A DNA stretch of 64,000 nt from Zhihengliuella salsuginis (GCF_014651715.1 NZ_BMXK01000006.1:144806-208805); one strand, 5' to 3'; positions 26,027-35,028 are shown, counted from the first letter of the stretch. Translations and numbers: made by a program. Notes: generated from the letters alone by a model not told the origin.

Positions 26027-27116
26027 CGAGCGTGACCGAATCCTGCGCCACGACCTCGGCGATCGCCGCCCGCTCGCGTGCGCCCAGCTCCTCGGCGAAC
26101 CAGGCGGGGCTGCGGTCCTTGTCGATGACCTGCGCGCGGATGCCCTCCGGCAGGTCCGGGTAGTTCATCAGGAAGTCGGCGATGCGCAGCTCGCGCGTGA
26201 ACGCTTCCGGCAGGAAGTCCTCCGCCCGGGCCGCCCGCACCGCGGCCAGGGCGGTCTCCACGGAGAGCGGCGAGTTCGCGCGGACCGCCGCGGCGGCCTC
26301 GCGCGCCGCCGGGTAGGGGACCGCGTCGAGCGCGGCGAGGATCACCGGCAGGCTCTCCTGGCCGTAGGCCGCGTCGATCCACGGCTGGGCCGCGAGCAGG
26401 GTGCGCGTCTCGCGCGGGGCGGGGACGGAGAGCAGGACCTCGAGTGCGGCACGGACCGTGTCGGCCTGCGGGCCCGCGCCGGCGGCGGAGGCGACGGCGT
26501 CGCCGGCCAGGTCGTGCAGGGTCGCCAGCAGGTCGTCGAACCCGTCCTCGGCCATGCAGAAGTCCGCGAACCCGGCGTCGATCGCGTCGCCGGCGCCCAT
26601 GGCCGCCCCCGTGGCGGCCAGGTGCTCGCCGATCCGGCCCGGCGCGCGCCCGAGCAGGTGGGTGCCGCCGACGTCGGGGCTGTAGCCGATCTTCGCCTCC
26701 GGCATGCCGACCGCCGACCGCGGCGTCACGATCCGCACGCCCGCGTGAGATGCCAGCCCCACGCCGCCGCCCATGCAGAGGCCGTCCATGAACGCGACGA
26801 CGGGCTTCGGGTAGGTGGCGATCTGCTGGTCGACCTCGAACTCGCGGGAGAGGAAGCGCAGGAAGTCGCCGTGCCGGTTCGCGGTGATCGCCTCGTAGAA
26901 GACCTTGATGTCGCCGCCGGCGCAGAATCCGCGCCCGCCGGCACCGTGCAGCACGACGATCCGGACGCCGTCGTCGTCCAGCCACGCGTCGAGGGTCCTC
27001 CCGATCGCGTCGACCATCGCCTCGGTGAGCGCGTTGATCTTCTCCGGCCGGTTCAGGGTGATGATCCCCAGCCCGTCGGCGACCTGCGCGATGATGCGCT
27101 CCTCGGTGTCCGTCAC
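26019..27116 (-). CDS. 3-hydroxyisobutyryl-CoA hydrolase (crotonase family)
   Basis: A 365-residue crotonase-fold protein, longer than typical enoyl-CoA hydratases and of the length of 3-hydroxyisobutyryl-CoA hydrolases. The oxyanion segment is GGRGFCAGGDIKVFYEA and the second is MDGLCMGGGVGLASHAG; the catalytic Glu and Asp occur as VGMPEAKIGYSPDVGG, with the PDVGG signature of that hydrolase group. The family works in valine breakdown. It faces the pca genes and does not belong to the beta-ketoadipate pathway itself. Start ATG 27116 reads MTDTEERIIAQV; GGAGGAGA lies just upstream. Confidence 0.85.
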   Translation of the reverse strand: MTDTEERIIAQVADGLGIITLNRPEKINALTEAMVDAIGRTLDAWLDDDGVRIVVLHGAGGRGFCAGGDIKVFYEAITANRHGDFLRFLSREFEVDQQIATYPKPVVAFMDGLCMGGGVGLASHAGVRIVTPRSAVGMPEAKIGYSPDVGGTHLLGRAPGRIGEHLAATGAAMGAGDAIDAGFADFCMAEDGFDDLLATLHDLAGDAVASAAGAGPQADTVRAALEVLLSVPAPRETRTLLAAQPWIDAAYGQESLPVILAALDAVPYPAAREAAAAVRANSPLSVETALAAVRAARAEDFLPEAFTRELRIADFLMNYPDLPEGIRAQVIDKDRSPAWFAEELGARERAAIAEVVAQDSVTLDE

Positions 27117-27204
27117 GTCTCCTCCTGCGGTGTTCGACTCGAGCGCGGGGCCCTGGTGCCACCACCCTAGCGCCGGCGCGGCCGCCGCGCGCGAAGCCCG
27201 CGTG

Positions 27205-27981
27205 TCAGCCGAGCACGTGCCGCGCCATCAGCCCCGCGACCGTCTCCGGCGCCTCCAGCGGCGCCAGGTGCGCCGCTCCGGGCACGACGGCGGAGCGCCC
27301 GTCGCGTACCCCGCCCGCCAGCTCTTCGGCCGCGGCGGGCGGGCAGACGGCGTCGTGCTCGCCGGCGACCGCGAGCAGGGGCGCGGTGATCGCCGCGAGG
27401 GATGCGCGCAGGTCGTAGTCGGCGAGGGCCTCGCAGGCGAAGGCGTAGGCGCCGGCATCGGTGGCGCGCAGGGAGTCGATCACTCCCGCGGCCCGCCCCG
27501 GGTGGGCGTCGACGAAGCCCGGGCCGAACCAGCGCTGCTTCGATCCCTCCTCGAGGACCTCGGTGCCCTGGCGGCGGACCAGGTCGGCGCGTTCGTGCCA
27601 GGTCTCGGGGGTGCCGATCTTCGCCGCACTGCAGAGGATCGACAGCGAGGCGAAGGCCTCCGGGTAGTCGTGGCCGAGCTGCACGCCGACCGCGCCGCCG
27701 ATCGAGACGCCGGCGTAGTGCACCGGGCCCGCGATGGTCTCGTCCGCCATGGCCTTCACACCCGCGGCGAGCTCGGCCAGCGAGAAGGACTCCACCGGGA
27801 CCGCGGCCTCTCCGTGGCCCGGCAGGTCCCAGGCGACGAGGCGGAAGTGCGGGGCGAGGTGGGGCGCCACGAGGTGCCAGAGTGACGCCGTCGTGCTGCC
27901 CAGGGACGGGCCCAGCACCAGGGTCGGCAGCGAGACGTCGGCGTCGTTGAGGCGGATGGGGGAGATGGTGGGGACAGCCAA
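27205..27981 (-). CDS. Second 3-oxoadipate enol-lactonase-like alpha/beta hydrolase
   Basis: A 258-residue hydrolase closely resembling the N-terminal half of PcaL: both share GPSLGT/S, WDLPGH, AGVSIGGA and CSAAKIGTPE segments. The triad is Ser in AGVSIGGAVG, Asp in AGEHDAVCPP and His in GAAHLAPLEA. A TTG at 27981 with GGAG 5 nt upstream gives a start that matches the family; an ATG at 28047 would add 22 arginine-rich residues and is less likely. It could duplicate PcaD activity or act on a related enol-lactone or ester. It follows no decarboxylase domain and is transcribed against the pca operon. Confidence 0.8.
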   Translation of the reverse strand: MAVPTISPIRLNDADVSLPTLVLGPSLGSTTASLWHLVAPHLAPHFRLVAWDLPGHGEAAVPVESFSLAELAAGVKAMADETIAGPVHYAGVSIGGAVGVQLGHDYPEAFASLSILCSAAKIGTPETWHERADLVRRQGTEVLEEGSKQRWFGPGFVDAHPGRAAGVIDSLRATDAGAYAFACEALADYDLRASLAAITAPLLAVAGEHDAVCPPAAAEELAGGVRDGRSAVVPGAAHLAPLEAPETVAGLMARHVLG

Positions 27982-28175
27982 GATCGCTCCAGGGGTTGCT
28001 CGTCGGGTCGGTTGCGTCCGCCGCGGGCGGCACCGGCAGATGTCCACCCGCGTTCATGCGGTCCTCAAGTGCACGTTACCCCGGGACGGTTGGATGGACG
28101 GGTCGGCCGGCGCAACAAAACGTGACAGCCGGCCGAACCCCTGCACACGCAGGGGACCAACCCGGAGGAGAACCC

Positions 28176-29387
28176 GTGAAGCACACCCGAGCCCGCACCC
28201 TGGCGGCCGCCGTCGCCGTCGGAACGATCGCGCTGTCCACCGCCGCCCCGGCGCTTGCCGACTACGCGGGAACCGACGAGTCGGAGCAGCCGGTCATGAT
28301 CGGCCACCGCGGCGCCGCCGGCACCGCGCCGGAGAACACCGTGGCCGCGTTCAAGGACGGGCGCGCGTCCGGGGCGGACTTCTTCGAGATCGACGTGCAG
28401 CTCTCCGCCGACGGCGTCCCGTTCCTCTTCCACGACAACACCCCGAAGCGCACCACCGACGTCGCCGAGGTGTTCCCGGGCCGCGAGGACGACCCGATCA
28501 CGTCCTTCACGTGGGACGAGCTGCAGCAGCTGGACGCCGGCTCCTACTTCTCGGAGAAGTTCGCCGGCGAGAAGATCCCGCACCTGTCCGACGCCGCGGC
28601 GGTGGCCACCACGCAGACCGGCGTCTACATCGAGATCAAGTCCCCGCAGAACTCGCCCGGCGTCGAGCAGGTCGTCGCCGACGCCCTGCAGGAGCCGGCC
28701 TGGCGGAAGCTGGTGGCCGCCGGCAAGGTCGAGGTCCTGGGATTCGATGCCGCCTCCAACATCCGCTTCGCCGGGCTCGCTCCCGAGATCCCCCTGCAGC
28801 AGCTCTCCGGCACCATTCCGTCCGTCGCGGAGATCGGTGCGATGTCCGAGTTCGTGGACTCGTACGGCACCAACTACCGCGTCCTCGACCAGGCCGGGGT
28901 GGACCGCGTGCACGGCGCCGGGCTCGAGATCGGCGTCTACACGGTGAACGCGACGGACGCGCTGGACGGCGTGCTGGACCTCGGCGTCGACCGGGTGACC
29001 GGCGACTTCCCGATCCAGCTGGAGCGCTACCTCGACGGCGTCGACCCGTTCCCGGGCAAGGGCGGCGTGCGCATCCTCGAGTCGAACAACAACGTCCCCG
29101 GCTCCGACACCCAGGACGAGACCGGCGAGCACCTGGTGCTGGTCAACGACGGCCCGGCGCCCGTGGACGTCTCCGGCTACCACGTCCGCGACGCGGCCAA
29201 CAACATCCTGGCCGTCGGCGACGGCTACGTCCTGGAGCCGGGCGGGACCCTGCGCGTGTACTCGGCCGCGGGCACCGACAGCGACGACGCGTACTACAAC
29301 GGCGGGGGAGCGGTGCTGAACAACGGCGGCGACTCCCTGGGCCTGTGGACGGCGCAGGACCAGCTGCTGGACACGTTCGGCAACTGA
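28176..29387 (+). CDS. Secreted glycerophosphodiester phosphodiesterase with C-terminal lamin-tail domain
   Basis: A 403-residue exported protein starting at GTG 28176 with CGGAGGAG before it. Residues 1-33 form a Sec signal peptide (hydrophobic AAAVAVGTIALSTAAPALA ending ALA-D). The catalytic GDPD barrel (about 40-290) has the His motif IGHRGAAGTAPENT and metal ligands in EIDVQLSADGVPFLFHD. Residues from about 300 resemble a lamin-tail domain (RILESNNNVPG ... VDVSGYHVRD ... GLWTAQDQLLDTF). It probably releases glycerol 3-phosphate from glycerophosphodiesters outside the cell. A strong hairpin follows. Confidence 0.88.
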   Translation: MKHTRARTLAAAVAVGTIALSTAAPALADYAGTDESEQPVMIGHRGAAGTAPENTVAAFKDGRASGADFFEIDVQLSADGVPFLFHDNTPKRTTDVAEVFPGREDDPITSFTWDELQQLDAGSYFSEKFAGEKIPHLSDAAAVATTQTGVYIEIKSPQNSPGVEQVVADALQEPAWRKLVAAGKVEVLGFDAASNIRFAGLAPEIPLQQLSGTIPSVAEIGAMSEFVDSYGTNYRVLDQAGVDRVHGAGLEIGVYTVNATDALDGVLDLGVDRVTGDFPIQLERYLDGVDPFPGKGGVRILESNNNVPGSDTQDETGEHLVLVNDGPAPVDVSGYHVRDAANNILAVGDGYVLEPGGTLRVYSAAGTDSDDAYYNGGGAVLNNGGDSLGLWTAQDQLLDTFGN

Positions 29388-29402
29388 CCTGCGGGACTCA
29401 TG

Positions 29403-29451
29403 ACGACGGCGGTGCGCAACCTTGGACTTCCAGGGTGCGCACCGCCGTCGT
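29403..29451 (+). terminator. Hairpin terminator after the phosphodiesterase gene
   Basis: ACGACGGCGGTGCGCA (29403-29418) and its exact inverse (29436-29451) form a perfect 16-bp stem, 15 bp beyond the stop. Confidence 0.85.
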
Positions 29452-29477
29452 CGTATTCAGAGGGTTAGGCTGTGGCC

Positions 29478-30038
29478 ATGGTGAAGCCGACGAACACTGC
29501 CGCGATCGAGAAGGCCACAGGCCGCAGCTGGGACGACTGGGTCGCGCTCCTGGACGGCGAGGGGGCCCGCGAGCTGCCGCATCCCGAGATCGCCGGGATC
29601 GCGATCCGGCACCTGGACGCGGAGACCGGGGCGAACAACGGGTGGTGGGCGCAGTCCATCGCCGTCGCCTACGAGCAGCACATCGGGCGCCGGCTGCCCG
29701 GGCAGCGGCCCGACGGTACGTTCGAGGGGTCGGCGAGCCGCACCGTTGCCGGGCGTCGCGACGATGTGGCGCGCGCCTGGGGCGAGCTGATCCTCGACCA
29801 CCTGGCCGAGCACGGCGGCATCGGCGGCGTCGCGCTCGAGGGCGATGCGCGGACGACCGACACCGGCAAGCGCGCCTACTGGAGGTCCGGTTTCACGGAC
29901 GGCACCCGCGTCGCCGTCTCGTTCGAGGACAAGGGGGCGGACAAGGTCCTCGTCACGGCCACGCACGAGCGGATCGCCGCGCCGGACGACGTCGCCGACT
30001 GGAAGGCGGCCTGGAAAGCCGTCCTCGCCGGGTTCTAG
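29478..30038 (+). CDS. DUF4287-like protein of unknown function
   Basis: A 186-residue soluble protein. The first 80 residues follow the DUF4287 pattern: AIEKATGRSWDDWVALLD, then HPEIAGIAIRH and NNGWWAQSIAVAYEQHIGR. The C-terminal part (RTTDTGKRAYWRSGF ... RVAVSFEDKGADKVLVTATHE) resembles the ligand-binding strand pattern of SRPBCC-like proteins that often follow this domain, but that match is weak. ATG 29478 sits 6 nt after a -10-like TAGGCT; a GTG at 29472 is possible. It stands alone between a terminator and a palindromic element. No function is assigned. Confidence 0.7.
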   Translation: MVKPTNTAAIEKATGRSWDDWVALLDGEGARELPHPEIAGIAIRHLDAETGANNGWWAQSIAVAYEQHIGRRLPGQRPDGTFEGSASRTVAGRRDDVARAWGELILDHLAEHGGIGGVALEGDARTTDTGKRAYWRSGFTDGTRVAVSFEDKGADKVLVTATHERIAAPDDVADWKAAWKAVLAGF

Positions 30039-30043
30039 GGTCT

Positions 30044-30213
30044 GTCCCCGGGCGATTGCACGAGTCTCCGGGCAGCGCAGATGCGTTTTCGCCGCACCGC
30101 CCTTCATTCCCCCGGTAGCTGCATCTTTCCCCGGGTCATGACCAGGGGAGATATGTAGCCACCGGGGGAGTCGGGCCTGATTCGCCCGGCAGTGCCGTGC
30201 GCAGTCCGGGGAC
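30044..30213. repeat. Imperfect palindromic element (MITE- or hairpin-like), 170 bp
   Basis: The core is a 62-bp inverted repeat: arms 30108-30132 and 30145-30169 pair at 21 of 25 positions plus two G-U pairs, around a 10-bp palindrome GGTCATGACC (30134-30143). Outer ends GTCCCCGG (30044-30051) and CCGGGGAC (30206-30213) are also inverted, with partial matches in between. It fills part of the 419-bp gap between the DUF4287-like gene and pcaF. It encodes nothing convincing; a hairpin terminator or a relic of a small mobile element are both possible. Confidence 0.6.
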
Positions 30214-30336
30214 TGGCGTCGCGGCCCGGGGAGCGGACGAATTGCTCGGCTGCGCCGTCGTCGTGCGCTGCGGTCCGCCCGGGGGTTGAACCACCGGGAT
30301 GAGGCGCCGTCGCGCGCCCGCGGTGCGCAACAATGC

Positions 30337-30388
30337 TTGCCTCTCGCCCCGGCCCACGATAAAGTTCAATCAGCGCACATCGGTGCGC
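30337..30388 (+). promoter_or_regulatory. Promoter and candidate PcaR operator of pcaFIJ-pcaR
   Basis: -35 TTGCCT (30337-30342) and -10 TAAAGT (30360-30365) are 17 nt apart. The inverted repeat GCGCA-n6-TGCGC (30373-30388) begins at the expected transcription start, and a further CGCA half-site follows. The rest of the gap to the pcaF start is a leader of about 70 nt. Confidence 0.6.
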
Positions 30389-30457
30389 ATACCGCACACT
30401 TCGGAGGCTCGCCCTTGGAGCGTGCGCCATTCGCCGAAGACGTTGATGGGAGACTTC

Positions 30458-31693
30458 ATGCCGCAGGCCTACGTGTACGACGCCGTCCGCACGCCGTTCG
30501 GGAAGATCGGCGGCTCGCTGTCCGCCCACCGCCCCGACGACCTCGCCGCCCACGTGGTCCGGGCGCTCCTCGACCGCGCGCCGGGCCTCGACGCGGAGAA
30601 CGTCGCCGCCGGAACGATCGACGAGGTCGTCTTCGGCAACGCCAACGGAGCCGGCGAGGAGAACCGCAACATCGCCCGCATGGCGACCCTGCTGTCGGGG
30701 CTGCCGACGTCCATCCCGGGCACCACGGTCAACCGCCTCTGCGGATCCTCGCTCGACGCGGCGATCGTCGCCTCCCGCCAGATCGAGGTCGGCGAGGCCG
30801 ACCTGATGCTCGTCGGCGGCGTCGAATCGATGTCCCGCGCGCCCTGGGTCCTGCCCAAGACCGAGCGCCCGTTCCCGATGCAGAACCTCGAGCTCGCCAA
30901 CACGACGCTCGGCTGGCGACTCGTGAACCCGGAGATGCCCGCCGAATGGACCGTCTCCCTCGGCGAGGCCACCGAGCAGCTGCGCGAGAAGCACGGCATC
31001 TCCCGCGAGGCGCAGGACGAGTTCGCGGCGCAGTCCCACCAGCTCGCCGCCAGGGCCTGGGACGAGGGGAAGTACGACAACCTCGTGGTCCCCGTCCCGC
31101 CGGCGAACAAGCGCTCTTCCGAGGTCACACGCGACGAGACCGTCCGCCCCGACTCCACCGCCGAGGCCCTGGCCGGCCTGCGCACCGTCTTCCGCCCCGC
31201 CGGGGACGGCACCGTCACGGCCGGCAACGCCTCGCCCATGAACGACGGCGCCTCCGCCGCCTGGCTCGGCTCCGAGGCCGCCGCCGGGGTTCTCGGGCTC
31301 GACCCGATCGCCAGGATCATCGGCCGCGGCACCTTCGCCAACGAGCCCCGGTACTTCGGCGAGGCGCCGGTCGAGGCTGCCAACCTGGCCCTCCGGCGCG
31401 CGGGCCTCGCGTGGCCGGACATCGCCGCCGTCGAGCTCAACGAGGCCTTCGCCGCGCAGTCGATCGCGTGCCTCGACGCCTGGACCGCCGACGGGCTCTC
31501 GAGCCCGGACATCGTCAACGCCTGGGGCGGCGCCATCGCCATCGGCCACCCGCTCGGCGCCTCCGGCCTCCGCGTGCTCGGCACGCTGGCCCGCCGCCTG
31601 CAGGAATCGGGCGAGAGGTACGGCGTGGCGGCGCTGTGCATCGGCGTCGGCCAGGGCATCGCCGTCGTCCTCGAAAACGTCAACGCAAAGTAG
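30458..31693 (+). CDS. pcaF: 3-oxoadipyl-CoA thiolase
   Basis: A 411-residue thiolase that cleaves 3-oxoadipyl-CoA into succinyl-CoA and acetyl-CoA. Catalytic Cys95 lies in TTVNRLCGSSLDAA, the His in AIAIGHPLGASG and the second Cys in LCIGVGQG; the family-typical NEAFAAQS motif is present. ATG 30458 is preferred because GGGAG sits 5 nt upstream; an in-frame ATG at 30446 overlaps that site. It is first in the pcaFIJ-pcaR operon, 9 nt before pcaI, so the final reactions of the pathway are made together. Confidence 0.93.
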   Translation: MPQAYVYDAVRTPFGKIGGSLSAHRPDDLAAHVVRALLDRAPGLDAENVAAGTIDEVVFGNANGAGEENRNIARMATLLSGLPTSIPGTTVNRLCGSSLDAAIVASRQIEVGEADLMLVGGVESMSRAPWVLPKTERPFPMQNLELANTTLGWRLVNPEMPAEWTVSLGEATEQLREKHGISREAQDEFAAQSHQLAARAWDEGKYDNLVVPVPPANKRSSEVTRDETVRPDSTAEALAGLRTVFRPAGDGTVTAGNASPMNDGASAAWLGSEAAAGVLGLDPIARIIGRGTFANEPRYFGEAPVEAANLALRRAGLAWPDIAAVELNEAFAAQSIACLDAWTADGLSSPDIVNAWGGAIAIGHPLGASGLRVLGTLARRLQESGERYGVAALCIGVGQGIAVVLENVNAK

Positions 31694-31702
31694 GAGAGAC
31701 AC

Positions 31703-32401
31703 ATGGCACCACGGATCGCAGAGCACGCCGCGGACGCCGTCGCGCAGATCACCGACGGCTCCACCGTGCTGATCGGCGGGTTCGGCAACGCCGGCCAGCC
31801 CATGGAACTGATCGACGCGCTGCTCGAGTGCGGCGCCACCGGCCTGACGGTGGTGAACAACAACGCCGGCCAGGCCGACGCGGGCCTCGCGCTGCTCATC
31901 AAGGAGCGCCGCGTCAAGAAGGTCATCTGCTCCTTCCCGCGGCAGTCGGACTCGTGGCACTTCGACGAGGCGTACCGGGCCGGCGAGCTCGAGCTCGAGC
32001 TCGTGCCGCAGGGCAACCTGGCCGAGCGCATCCGGGCCGCCGGCGCCGGCATCGGCGGGTTCTTCACGCCCACCGGCTACGGCACCATGCTGGCCGAGGG
32101 CAAGGAGACCCGCGAGATCGACGGCGTCGGGTACGTGTTCGAGACCCCGATCAAGGCGGACTTCGCCCTGATCAAGGCGCTGCGCGCCGACACGTTCGGC
32201 AACCTCGTCTACCGCAAGACGGCCCGCAACTTCGGACCCGTCATGGCGACGGCGTCGAGCAACGCGATCGTCCAGGTCGACGAGATCGTGCCCGTCGGGC
32301 AGATCGACCCGGAGACCGTCGTGACCCCGGGCATCTACGTGGACACGGTGGTCGCGATCGAATCCGGCCCCACGCCGGCGCTGGCACCGAAGAAGAAGTA
32401 A
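31703..32401 (+). CDS. pcaI: 3-oxoadipate CoA-transferase subunit A
   Basis: A 232-residue alpha subunit of the CoA-transferase that activates 3-oxoadipate with succinyl-CoA. The glycine-rich motif TVLIGGFGNAGQPMELIDAL and GGFFTPTGYGTMLAEGK are characteristic. AGGAGA precedes the ATG. It lies between pcaF and pcaJ with short gaps, the usual order for the thiolase-transferase step. Confidence 0.93.
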   Translation: MAPRIAEHAADAVAQITDGSTVLIGGFGNAGQPMELIDALLECGATGLTVVNNNAGQADAGLALLIKERRVKKVICSFPRQSDSWHFDEAYRAGELELELVPQGNLAERIRAAGAGIGGFFTPTGYGTMLAEGKETREIDGVGYVFETPIKADFALIKALRADTFGNLVYRKTARNFGPVMATASSNAIVQVDEIVPVGQIDPETVVTPGIYVDTVVAIESGPTPALAPKKK

Positions 32402-32412
32402 GGAAGCGCACC

Positions 32413-33069
32413 ATGACGACGTTCACCACCACCGAGGCGGCCCTGACCCGCGACGAGATGGCTCAGCTGGTCGCCGCCGACATCCCCGCCGGCGCGTTCG
32501 TGAACCTGGGCATCGGCCAGCCGACCAACGTCTCCAACTTCCTCACCGACGAGCAGGGTGTCACCCTGCACACGGAGAACGGCATGCTGGGCATGGGCCC
32601 GGTCGCCGCGGAGGGGGAGGTCGACGGCGATCTCATCAACGCCGGCAAGATCCCGGTGACGGAGCTCGCCGGGGCCAGCTACTTCCACCACGCCGACTCG
32701 TTCGCGATGATGCGCGGCGGCCACCTGGACGTCTGCGTGCTCGGGGCTTTCCAGGTCTCGGCCGGCGGCGATCTCGCCAACTGGCACACCGGCGCCGAGG
32801 GCGCGATCCCGGCCGTCGGCGGGGCCATGGACCTGGCGATCGGCGCCAAGTCCACGTGGGTCATGATGAGCCTGTTCACCAAGGCCGACGACTCCAAGCT
32901 GGTCGAGGCCCTGACCTACCCCGTGACCGGGCTCGGCTGCGTCTCCCGGATCTACACCGAGCAGGCCGTGTTCCTCATCGACGGGGACGGCGTGCGGGTC
33001 CGTTCGAGTCACGGCACCACCTTCGAGGAGCTCGCCGCCCGCGTCCCGATCGAGCTGAAGCGCGCCTGA
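32413..33069 (+). CDS. pcaJ: 3-oxoadipate CoA-transferase subunit B
   Basis: A 218-residue beta subunit. The active-site glutamate that forms the CoA thioester is Glu55 in LHTENGMLGMGP, and NLGIGQPTNVSNFL is the conserved early motif. AAGGA lies 8 nt before the ATG at 32413. It completes the transferase with PcaI; together with PcaF it finishes the beta-ketoadipate pathway encoded in this window. Confidence 0.93.
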   Translation: MTTFTTTEAALTRDEMAQLVAADIPAGAFVNLGIGQPTNVSNFLTDEQGVTLHTENGMLGMGPVAAEGEVDGDLINAGKIPVTELAGASYFHHADSFAMMRGGHLDVCVLGAFQVSAGGDLANWHTGAEGAIPAVGGAMDLAIGAKSTWVMMSLFTKADDSKLVEALTYPVTGLGCVSRIYTEQAVFLIDGDGVRVRSSHGTTFEELAARVPIELKRA

Positions 33070-33088
33070 TTCGGTAGCCTGAACTCCT

Positions 33089-33943
33089 ATGTCCGAGTCA
33101 GCGAACACCGGTGCGCCGGCCGCGGCGGGTGAGAACCCGTCGTCGTACTACGTCCAGTCGCTCGAGCGCGGGCTCGAGGTGATCCGCGCGTTCGACGCGG
33201 AGCACCCGTCCATGACGCTCACGGATGTCGCGCGGGTGACGGGGCTGACCCGGGCGACGGCCCGCCGGTTCCTGCTCACGCTCACGGACCTCGGCTACGT
33301 GCGCACGGATGGGAAGCACTTCGAGCTGACCGCCCGCGTGCTGCGCCTCGGGTACGCGTTCGTCTCCAGCCACGACCTGCCGCAGCTGGCCGAGCCCGTG
33401 CTCGAGGAGCTCTCGGCCGCGGTCGGCGAGTCCGCGTCGGCGTCCGTGCTCGACGGCGACCAGGTGGTCTACATCGCGCGCGTCCACACCCGCCGCATCA
33501 TGCGCGTCGGCATCTCCGTGGGCACGCGGTTCCCCGCCTACGCCACCAGCATGGGGCGGGTGCTGCTCGCCTTCTCCGGCGACCCGCACGGCGCGGGCGG
33601 TCGCGGCGGGGAGGACGACGTCGTCGCGCGCCTGACCGCCGGCGGCGGGCTGGCCGCGCTGACCGAGAACACGATCACCGCCCCCGACGAGCTGCGCGCC
33701 GAGCTGGAGCGCGTGCGCGAGCAGGGCTGGTGCCTGGTGGACCAGGAGCTCGAACGGGGCCTGAGCTCGCTGGCCGTCCCCGTGCGCGGGCCCGGCGGCC
33801 GGGTGGTCGCCGCGCTCAACGTGTCGATGAGCGTCGGCGGACCCGGCGCCGGGGACACCGCCCGGGAACGGGCCGCGACCCTGCTGCCGCAGCTCGAGGA
33901 GGCCGCCGCGCAGGTGGAGGAGGCGCTGGCCCTCCAGCGCTAG
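33089..33943 (+). CDS. pcaR: IclR-family regulator, probable PcaR
   Basis: A 284-residue IclR-type regulator. The helix-turn-helix is [20 protein letters not shown] ... [15 protein letters not shown], close to PcaR/PobR proteins, and the effector domain has [20 protein letters not shown] and [14 protein letters not shown] short insertion rich in Gly ([10 protein letters not shown]) breaks the sensor domain around residue 170. It follows pcaJ by 19 nt; TAGCCT ends 8 nt before the ATG, so a separate leaderless transcript is possible. It probably controls the pca genes in response to a pathway intermediate. Its stop shares CTAG with the convergent gene. Confidence 0.85.
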   Translation: MSESANTGAPAAAGENPSSYYVQSLERGLEVIRAFDAEHPSMTLTDVARVTGLTRATARRFLLTLTDLGYVRTDGKHFELTARVLRLGYAFVSSHDLPQLAEPVLEELSAAVGESASASVLDGDQVVYIARVHTRRIMRVGISVGTRFPAYATSMGRVLLAFSGDPHGAGGRGGEDDVVARLTAGGGLAALTENTITAPDELRAELERVREQGWCLVDQELERGLSSLAVPVRGPGGRVVAALNVSMSVGGPGAGDTARERAATLLPQLEEAAAQVEEALALQR

Positions 33944-34950
33944 GGAGCGGTGAGGCCCGCGGCCTCGGCCGTGATGCGCAGGGAGTTCAGGCGGGCGTCG
34001 GCCTCGATGGGCGACTGCACGGTGATCAGCTCGTCCGCGTCCGCCGTCTGCGCGAACTGCTCCAGGTACTCGCCGACCGCCTCCGTGGTCCCGACCGCGG
34101 TGTACTTGAGCATCTTCAGGATCTGCTCGCCGGCCGGCGACGCCATGACCATGTCGAGTTCGTCTTCGGTGAACGGCACGTCCCGGTTGCGCCCGACGAA
34201 CCGCTGCACGCGGTCGCGCCGGACCTGCTCCATGAGCTCGGACGCCTCCGCGTTGGTGTCCGCGGCGACGACGCCGACGCCGGCGATCACGTAGGGCTCG
34301 GACAGCTGTTCGGACGGCTGGAAGTTCTCCCGGTAGACCCGCACGGCCTGCTGGAGGGCGTCGGGTGCGAAGTGGGAGGCGAAGGAGTACGGCAGGCCCA
34401 GCTGGGCGGCCAGCTGCGCGCCGAAGAGGCTCGAGCCCAGGATGTACAGCGGCACATTGGTGCCGTATCCCGGGTACGCGTTGACGCCCTTGATGCGGGA
34501 TTCCGTGCCGAAGTAGGCCTGCAGCTCCAGGACGTCGTGGGGGAAGGACTCCGCCGAGGCGGGGTCTCGGCGCAGGGCCTGGAACGTCAGCTGGTCGCTG
34601 CCGGGCGCGCGGCCGAGCCCGAGATCGATCCGGTCGCCGTAGAGGGTCGCCAGGGTGCCGAACTGCTCGGCGATGACCAGAGGGGAGTGGTTCGGCAGCA
34701 TGATGCCGCCGGCGCCCAGGCGGATGGTGGACGTCTGCGTGGCGACGTGGCCGATCAGGACGCTGGTGGCGCTCGAGGCGATGGACGGCATGTTGTGGTG
34801 CTCCGCGTACCAGACGCGGTGGAAGCCGAGCTTCTCGGCCGTCTGCGCAAGGACGACGGACTCGGCGAAGGAGGCCGCGACCTCGCCGGGGCCGGAGGTC
34901 GCGCTGGAACGGATGGGGGCCAGATCAAGGACAGATAGGGTTGGGCTCAC
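33940..34950 (-). CDS. LLM-class flavin-dependent oxidoreductase
   Basis: A 336-residue bacterial-luciferase-like barrel protein of the MsnO8-type subgroup, with [38 protein letters not shown] and [14 protein letters not shown]. It binds reduced flavin and probably oxidises a small organic substrate; which one is unknown. It is convergent with pcaR, sharing the CTAG stop, and divergent from the small monooxygenase at 35029. That both divergent partners are O2/flavin-type oxidoreductases may be coincidence. Confidence 0.85.
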   Translation of the reverse strand: MSPTLSVLDLAPIRSSATSGPGEVAASFAESVVLAQTAEKLGFHRVWYAEHHNMPSIASSATSVLIGHVATQTSTIRLGAGGIMLPNHSPLVIAEQFGTLATLYGDRIDLGLGRAPGSDQLTFQALRRDPASAESFPHDVLELQAYFGTESRIKGVNAYPGYGTNVPLYILGSSLFGAQLAAQLGLPYSFASHFAPDALQQAVRVYRENFQPSEQLSEPYVIAGVGVVAADTNAEASELMEQVRRDRVQRFVGRNRDVPFTEDELDMVMASPAGEQILKMLKYTAVGTTEAVGEYLEQFAQTADADELITVQSPIEADARLNSLRITAEAAGLTAP

Positions 34951-35028
34951 TCAGGTGCCAACCGTGCGGCGCCCGACTTCATTCCCGGCGTCGCCCTATT
35001 CCGGGACAAACCCGATGAGAGGCTGGTC

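Noticed and set aside
30136-30369. A 77-codon minus-strand frame in the gap before pcaF
   Set aside because: It covers the palindromic element and promoter, has no ribosome site and shows no recognisable protein features.
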